DNA from: Isoetes taiwanensis
Lineage: Eukaryota; Streptophyta; Lycopodiopsida; Isoetales; Isoetaceae
Assembly: GCA_021234155.1 (NCBI GenBank)
Contig: JAJEKV010000054.1
Span: forward strand, 6,964,655-7,028,654
Direction of reading: 5' to 3'
Length of the DNA stretch: 64,000 bases
This document shows, piece after piece, positions 57,119-64,000 of this stretch. Made by a program: the position numbers and the translations under genes. The notes below the pieces were generated by a model that was not told the DNA's origin, ran no database searches, and worked only from the letters and a program-made list of their open reading frames with translations. The stretch's first letter is position 1; every line of letters starts with the position of its first letter.

Positions 57119-60100
57119 GACCAATACATAGTCCATCACACTAGATCCGACTCCCTAGTTCTCCTGCCTGCAAGTGCATTTGCGGTGAGGACGACCACTG
57201 TGCCAATCCATTGTAAATTACCAGAGCAAAGATACCGCAGAGCAAAAGCAACTGCCTACCATAGCACGCGACCTTATTGTCATCTGATGCCCGTGGCCAA
57301 GCTTCTTTTGTAGGGTGCAGCTGCAACACATCATTAGTCAAGGATCAAATCTCATGGGTTGTTCCACCCCCGTGCGAGATAGATAATTGATGGAAGTTTG
57401 TGATTCAATGATCCATTCAGCGCACATGCAATGTTATATCCATTTATATGTTTGTTGTTGGTGTTGATGGAGGCAGGCTGTAAATATCTGATCATTGAAT
57501 CAGGAGCCAATATGCATATTAACAACTAGTACTAGAGAAAGTTCATTTCGGAACATAAAAGTAGTTGTTATAATGAACTGATTAATGCATCTATACGGCG
57601 AATGAAGCACTAATTATGATGGGCAATATATTGGCCTCATATTGTGATATTCTTAGGATAATTCTGAGGTCATAACTTATGTTGCTAGATGGACGAAGTT
57701 CAAAATACACAAGGTAATGAGATGCTTTTAAACATAATCTCTATCATGTTAACCACTTTAAAATGTTAGCATTTATTTCTAGAACTAGGTTGCAATGCAT
57801 GATCATAGAGTAATATCATCTCATTGATCAAGTTCAAAACTTCCGAGATTATTTACCTCAACACATGGAAAAAAGTTTAGCAAGGTAACACACAACAATC
57901 TATAATCCCCTAACTATTTATAAAGTATATTCATTTGAAAAGTTTATTTCCAAAGCATTTGCTTATAGAAGTTTAAAAGTAGCATCTATAAATAAGGAAA
58001 ATAAGTTGAGTGTGCCAAAAAAATAGATTTGATTCAAAACATGATAAATTTAAATAGAGATATATGTATTCTTCAAAAATATTTCTTGATCTCATATCAT
58101 TATCATGTAGGACATGCTCCAAAGTTTTGCAACCAATCACCTTAGACTTGACCCAGGTGAAGGCATTCAATTTCTGTGAAACCCCTAGCATGACAAAGAG
58201 GGGGGCTTCATGCGGTGTGCTTGTTCATGCATGCTTCTTCACTAAATAGTCCATCCTAGATTAACATCCAAGGAGAGAAGACCTAAGAATGATCGCACAT
58301 AGTCCCATAGGTGATCATAATTCTACTTTCAAAAAGCATATGAGCCATTGTAGATTCAAGGAAATGAATTTGGAGTGAAGCTTTTGAGCTCATGTAAGCA
58401 AGGATTTGTGTTGGATATAGCAATACAATTCCTATGTTACTAGATTGTCTAGCAAAATGAGGATCCGCACTATACCAGGGAAGGGAGAGGCCTGATTAAG
58501 AAAAAGGAAGCAAGTCCTCCTCTTTTAGGAGATGGGACCAATGAGAGAGCTAATCCATGAGCGAAGGGCTGAAGCCCGGATGTCTGCATTGCCACATCCT
58601 ATAGGATATAGGTAAGATATATGGTCGCTGTGCTTAGCAAGGTATGCATTGATTTCGTTGAGAAGGAGCTAACAAAAGACTATAATCTTATTGGCATATT
58701 GTAGTTTCCATCCCATGGATAGATGAATGGCTTCCAATTCAAGGCAAAGCCAAATAGCGCGACGCCTTCAAAAGGTGCTTATCCAAAAGCAATCAATAAA
58801 TTTTTGAGATTTGATAGCCCGCACCATTGCATTTCTTCTTGGAGAACTAAGTGCTCGGAGGACCGAGGTCTTTGGCCACTATATTCTCAAAATGCTCCTA
58901 TTTGTACCCTGTCTAAGATAGAAGGAGAGATGTCTGTCCTACCATATCATCACTTAGAAGTCCGAAATTGAGTGTGAAGCTTGGCTTGATACTATTTCTT
59001 GTACTTCTGGGGAGTGTTTGAGGCCATGCACCCCTCATCTTCATTGAGTAAGTCCTGGTGCCGGCTAGCCAAAGCAATGAAATTTCATTCAGTGGGGAGG
59101 CCTTAAAACTGTAGGATGCTTGGTTCCAGCCCGAATAATTCTGCCCATAATAAGTGTCGAGTCAAGGTAGCCGATGAGGTAAAGAAGCTATTATAAATCT
59201 TGATAAACAAAGGGCTTATAGATTCTAACACTTAAAAATGATCTACACAAAGAAATAGACAATTACTATTATCAAATAAGACATCATCGTCCAAGAAATC
59301 TTTCATCTTTTTTAAGCCTTGTTGCACAAGACCACAAAAAGAGTATCAACAATCTTATAGACTCTTATCCTTGAAACACCGCAGACTAGTTGTAATTTCT
59401 CTTCCTCTTTCAAAATTAATGATGATGAAATATTTGGAGCAATCAAAGAAAAAATATTTCTCCTCCAATCCCCAAAGCCGTGAGCCGGAAAAACATGAAC
59501 CAAGTAGAATGCAATCGGGTAACTATAATAAAAAATATGATTTTTGAAGATTCACAATATAGGTTTGTGCCATCAATCATGCCAAGGTCTTCATTGCACG
59601 GTTGTATGCTCAAGAAATTCAATAAATGCTGAATTGTTTGTTTTAGCCATATTTCCAAAACACCTTTTAACTTCGGGGACAAAAAATCATTTTGGGGGAA
59701 GAAAGAAATGCCGATTTTCCCCGAGTAATCCCTTAAAAAACACTGAAATATCATTTTTGCTCTCAAAAGAAAAAAAAGGTAAAAAAAGGAAGGGTCGCCA
59801 AAATCGTCGGGTTAAGGAAGTCGAAGCTAGGGATTAAAATTAATATGTCCAAAGATGAGCATGCAAAATGGAATGACCTTGCATAACTTTGTCTATATTT
59901 CTTATTCTAATTCTAGATCCTCTTGGAGTAATAAGAGAGAGGGAATCAATAGAACGTACTGTACTCTGAACATATTACATCTCAAACACAAATGCCAGCT
60001 TTCTAGATAATTGCTCAGTTACAAGTGATGAAGGCCTCAAATTCTTGATACAAAAGATATAATCACTACTGACCAAATCCAATTCTTCCTTTAAGATGAA

Positions 60101-60189
60101 TTGCGCCTTCTTAACAAAGACCACCTTTAATATTGATTTTGGCTACTTTTCAGACCCTAGACCTTCTGGGATATCACCAATCCATGAAT
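57119..60189. other. No gene recognised; possible LINE 5' part near the end
   Basis: Only short frames without motifs are seen (58723-58971 +; 59443-59766 -). The LINE at 60.2 kb should have an endonuclease upstream of its RT, but no AP-endonuclease motif could be identified here. Confidence 0.35.
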
Positions 60190-63100
60190 AACTTCAGCAA
60201 AAAGTTAAAAGCATGCAAGAATGGGATCACGCAGTGGTGAAATGGTTACCATAAGAAATTCCTTGCTGAGAATGCTACCCTTATAGTCTCCATGAAGAAT
60301 GTGAACACCAAAAAATTGAACTCGAAAACAAAATAAATGCTATAGAAGAAAGGAAAGCCAAAGGGATGGCCTCTCAGAGCTAAAATTAGTATTCAATAAT
60401 TTGGATCCTCAAATTCTCGCCACTTCTTCAGACCGGTCAAACCTAAGCTTTCCAATAACTCTATGATTCAAGTTCAAGATGATGGAGGAAACTGTGTAGT
60501 TGAAGAGACTAAGATTAAGAAGGTTTTTCTTCAAAACAATCAAATGCTTTTTGAGTCTAAACCTTTAACTATAGATTAAAAAATAGATCAAGGCCATATT
60601 TGCTCACGAATTGAACCTGTTAATGAGGTCATGTCCCAAGATTGCATTTAGGACCCAAATGAGAAAGAAGTTATTGACACCCTTAAATCAATGCAAAAAG
60701 GTAAAAGCCTAGGGCCAGATCATCTCCTTGCAGAATTTTGTCCACTTTTGGGAGGTTATGAAGGTAGACTTTATCAAATTTATTCAAGCACATGGTCTGC
60801 CTCTAGTTTGCATCCTGCCATTTCCCCTAGCTTCATTGCTTTAAATTCCTAAAGTTAGTAAATCCTTGAAGATAGGAGAATGGATACCAGTCTCTCTTAC
60901 CAACTGTACCAACAAGATCCATGCAAAGATCATTGCAAATAGAATTTTGGGACACTTGCAAAACAACATCAGCAGTAATCAATCAACTTTTCTCTCTAGC
61001 AGATATATCTTTGATAATTATGCTGCAGCTACTGAAGCTCTCCACTAGAATAGGTTTTCTCATTAAAATTTTCTCCTCATGAAGTTGGATTTTGAAAGAG
61101 CTTTTGACTCCATTAGATAACCTAATTGATAAGATTATGGGATTGGATAAAAATGCTTATTCTACTCTTCTAAATAATGGTGCTCCCATTGACTTCTTCT
61201 CCATTCATAGAGGGACCAGACATTGTTATCCGTTGGCACCCTGTCTATTTTTGTATGTGCTTGAAATTCTTACAAGAATATGTAGCATAATAACAGGGGG
61301 TTTTCTTTGTGTTTTTATACGCTTTTCACTAAGGTTTTTCTATGATTTCGTGATGTATTCAAATGGACGTACTAATGCGTACATCTAGAGTGCACCATTT
61401 CTGAGCCATTGATTTTAGCCTTTTTTTTCAATGGTCAACAACCAATGGCTCACAACAAAAGCCCTTTTTTTTTTGCGTGTGGTGCATAGTGGGTACGTTG
61501 AAACCAATGGCTCACAACAAAAGCCCTCATTTTGTGTGTGGTGCATATTGGGCACATGAAACCAATGGCTCACAACAAAAGCCCTCATTTTGTGTGTGCA
61601 TGGCACATGAAGGGCCATTGATTTTAGCCTTTTTTTTCCAAAGGGTCAACAACCAATGGCTCACAACAAAAGCCCTCTTTTTTGTGTGTGGTGCATAATA
61701 ATAGGCACATGAAACCAATGGCTCACAACAAAGCCCTCATTTTGTGTGTGTGGTGCATAATGGGCACATGAAGGGCTTTGAAGGGCGCATGTAGTGCGCT
61801 TCACGCCGAACACATTTCTTATCATAACTTTTGATCTAGAGCTCGTTTGAGATGATTTTTTTTGCTTGGAAAGCTCTCTCCGAGATCTTTTTGATAGTAT
61901 ATGATATGGATATGTTTGGTTAAGTTATCTATGCTAAAACAGCAATTTTCCGGCCGGGTTTGGTAGGCTTTCACATCCTACCACCTGATTCATACAGATT
62001 TTAGCTTATTGGATATTGTTTTATGGCTCATTCGAATGAAGCTTGCAAAAAATTACCATGCATTTTAGATTTTGAGGCGCTTATTAAGCAAATTCCAAGG
62101 CTAAATTCCAAGGCTTCTAGATCCTTGTGCTAACAAGCAAAAAGTTTCCCACTTTGGTTTCTCACCACAAGAATCTATGGAGGCCAAAGGCTCACAAGTA
62201 AATTCCAGTTTGAAAAATGTTTGTTGCATGGGTGTTGCAAACTTTATGATTTTCGTAATAATGGGATCAATCTGCTTATCTTTATGGTAACTTTTACTTA
62301 GGTTCTTTTGTTTTATTGTGATCAAATTCAAAAGCTACAGTGATCAATCTGCTCTATCTTTATGGTAACTTTTTACTTATGTTATATTTGTTTTATTGTG
62401 ATCAAATTCAAAAGCTACAATGATGAAAGCCTCAAAAGAATTCTAGTTTTTTTCTTTTGAATTCTAAAATTTTTGTCACACCGGGGTCAGGGTGATTTCC
62501 CTAAGGCCCCCGGAGGGGCCAAATTTTTTTTTTTTTGCAACACAAACTATTAACATCCAACATATAAAAATTAAATCCCCAACACATAACAACCATTGAC
62601 ATTAACAACCAACACATAACTACCATTGACATTAATTAACACAACCATTGGGTCCAACACATTTAAATTAAAATCCCCTTAAACCCCTTTGGTTTGGGTG
62701 CATATTCACACGGGTGACGTAGGGCAGCGAGAGCCCTCGTAATTGTATTTTACGCATTTAAATCAACACCATATAGTATTCCGCTTTGAAATCTTATAGT
62801 ATTTTGCGAACCTTGTTATACAATTATAGCAAATTTTTGTACTTGCATACCCCACAAACGAGGAACTTTACGTTATGGTGTAGATTAAGGAATAAGGTGA
62901 AGAATACCTTTCAATCTTGCAAGATGCGATGGCACCTTCATCAATTTTGGAAGCCAATGAGTAGTACATCTCCAATTTTATTACAAATTGTGTAGGACTT
63001 TGGAAAGCTTCAGGTGTCATTCTCAACCTTGAAAAATGTAGCATCCTTTATGCAGAATCGTGACCCTAATTTGAATACTCATGGCATTATGATTACTTCT

Positions 63101-64000
63101 GTTCATCAAGCAATCAGGATGTTGGATCTTCCTCTTGCTCTCAGTTTGAGAGCTAAATAGGCTTGGAATCCAATCATCAATAAAATCAACAGAAAAATTG
63201 GTTTCCTTAAAGAATACTATGTCTTTTGCAGATGTCATCCTTGCTAACTCTATTTTAGCCAAAGACTCATGTCACTTCTCCTCAGCCTTAATTGCTGATG
63301 GAAATCTTATAAGAAGCTGGAAAATATCATTAAGGAATATATCTGGGATGGCATGCATATGATGAATTGGGAAGAGATCATTCACTCAAAGAAAAAATGT
63401 GGGGTTGGCTACAAGGATCTCTTTAAGCTCAGGCTTTGGAGGCAGGAATATATGGAAACAGCCATACATGGATCTCTTTCTCCAACAATGAAGTCTATTA
63501 AATACTAGGTTCAATGCAGGAGACCCTTCAATAGTAAGACCATGAAGCATGAACTGCCCGACTCAGCCTATTCACAGCTTCAATCCCCGCCTCCCAATAC
63601 CTCTACTATCATTGGAAATCTTATGAAAACTTGGAATAAAATATCCTACGACTATATACATAAGGACAACAATGAGGATAATGAAGTGCTTGCCTTCCAC
63701 CATCCTATCCTCTATAGAACATGAACAAATGCAGGGATTGTAAAGATTAGAGATCTGTGGAAAGATATCAGTTAAAAGTCATGGAAAGAAATAAAAAACA
63801 TCATCAATGGCTCTTCTACAGATAGAATCATATATAATCACGTGTGAGCCAAACTGCACTATGTACATGAGTGTTTTGACAATTCCAATCCTTATTGGAC
63901 TCTGGATGGTTGTGATCGATATATGGTAAAAAAAAAGCCTACAAGGCTATTGCCTTGTCAAACCCCTGAAGCGTGCTCATGGACTACACAACTAGTCAAG
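60190..64000 (+). pseudogene. LINE (non-LTR) reverse transcriptase remnant, interrupted, runs off the window
   Basis: In order the strand reads INS-type linker (DDGGNCVVEETKIKKVF, about 60480), KSMQKGKSLGPDHLLAEF (about 60690-60742), GEWIPVSLTN and KIIANRILGHL (60876-60960), SNQSTFLSSRYIFDNYAAA, MKLDFERAFDSI (61079-61114; first catalytic Asp) and HRGTRHCYPLAPCLFLYVLE (about 61205-61265). The YADD block is not visible. After about 1.4 kb of foreign repeat-rich DNA it resumes SGVILNLEKCSILYAES (about 63009-63058), NPIINKINRKIGF, IKEYIWDGMHMMNWEEII (about 63329-63382) and KIRDLWKDI. This is plant L1-like ORF2 order. Multiple stops and shifts make it dead. Confidence 0.85.
61390..62780. repeat. 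Repeat-rich insertion splitting the LINE
   Basis: It contains five ~60-bp units of CCAATGGCTCACAACAAAAG-CCCTCATTTTGTGTGTGGTG (about 61440-61790), an ~85-bp tandem duplication ending TGATCAAATTCAAAAGCTACA (62265-62425), and CCATTGACATTAACAACCAA-type repeats (62545-62650). Its exact ends and any target duplication were not resolved, so it may be an insertion or local replacement. Confidence 0.6.

Overview
The window is nuclear DNA of a land plant with a large, transposon-dominated genome. The evidence is a CACTA element, a Ty1/copia element, a plant-type LINE, short GT-AG introns, TATAAATAG-type promoters and large microsatellites. The exact lineage cannot be fixed from the sequence (a fern, gymnosperm or other large-genome plant would fit). 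No intact conserved host gene was found. Nearly every recognisable reading frame carries stops or frameshifts, so most coding features are decayed elements, with some consensus error in homopolymer runs also possible. No tRNA, rRNA or CRISPR was seen.

Layout. 0.42-0.75 kb is a polypurine block. 0.956-9.584 kb is a CACTA (En/Spm) element with CACTACAA ends and a 3-bp CTA duplication. It has CpG-rich subterminal repeats but no visible transposase, and most of its inside is a ~1.1-kb tandem array of about 5.7 copies. 12.0-12.56 kb is a minisatellite whose every unit is a hairpin. 13.16-14.35 kb (-) is a gene fragment with an FCP1/SCP-like HAD phosphatase domain. 15.1-17.0 kb (+) is a transposase-like gene called RNH1 here (helix-turn-helix, Cys cluster, DFAENY and SDG..SQFK motifs), followed by unknown minus-strand exons to 20.1 kb.

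The most interesting part is 24.5-34.4 kb. A 9.8-kb segment has 16-bp terminal inverted repeats (15/16 identical) and a perfect 14-bp direct repeat at its edges. Inside are two convergent multi-exon genes: a plus-strand gene with a HAD/FCP1-like domain (HAD2, 24.735-28.361 kb) and a minus-strand homologue of RNH1 (RNH2, 34.13 to about 29.8 kb). Each has its first ATG about 200 bp from its TIR, and each has a large sense-strand (CCA)n tract between exons. The segment seems to interrupt a minus-strand gene whose 5' part lies at 35.1-34.35 kb and whose 3' part (with a ParB-like region) lies at 24.53-22.0 kb. I propose a two-gene DNA transposon pairing an RNase-H-like transposase with a HAD-phosphatase protein.

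35-50 kb holds CACGCC/GGCGTG palindromes, minisatellites, a possible CACTA TNP-like domain at 39.6 kb and unrecognised broken ORFs. 51.803-57.113 kb is a full-length but decayed copia element (minus orientation) with a CTATA target duplication, PBS, PPT, gag, integrase, RT and RNase H remnants. 60.2 kb to the end is a LINE RT remnant (+) split by about 1.4 kb of repeat-rich DNA.
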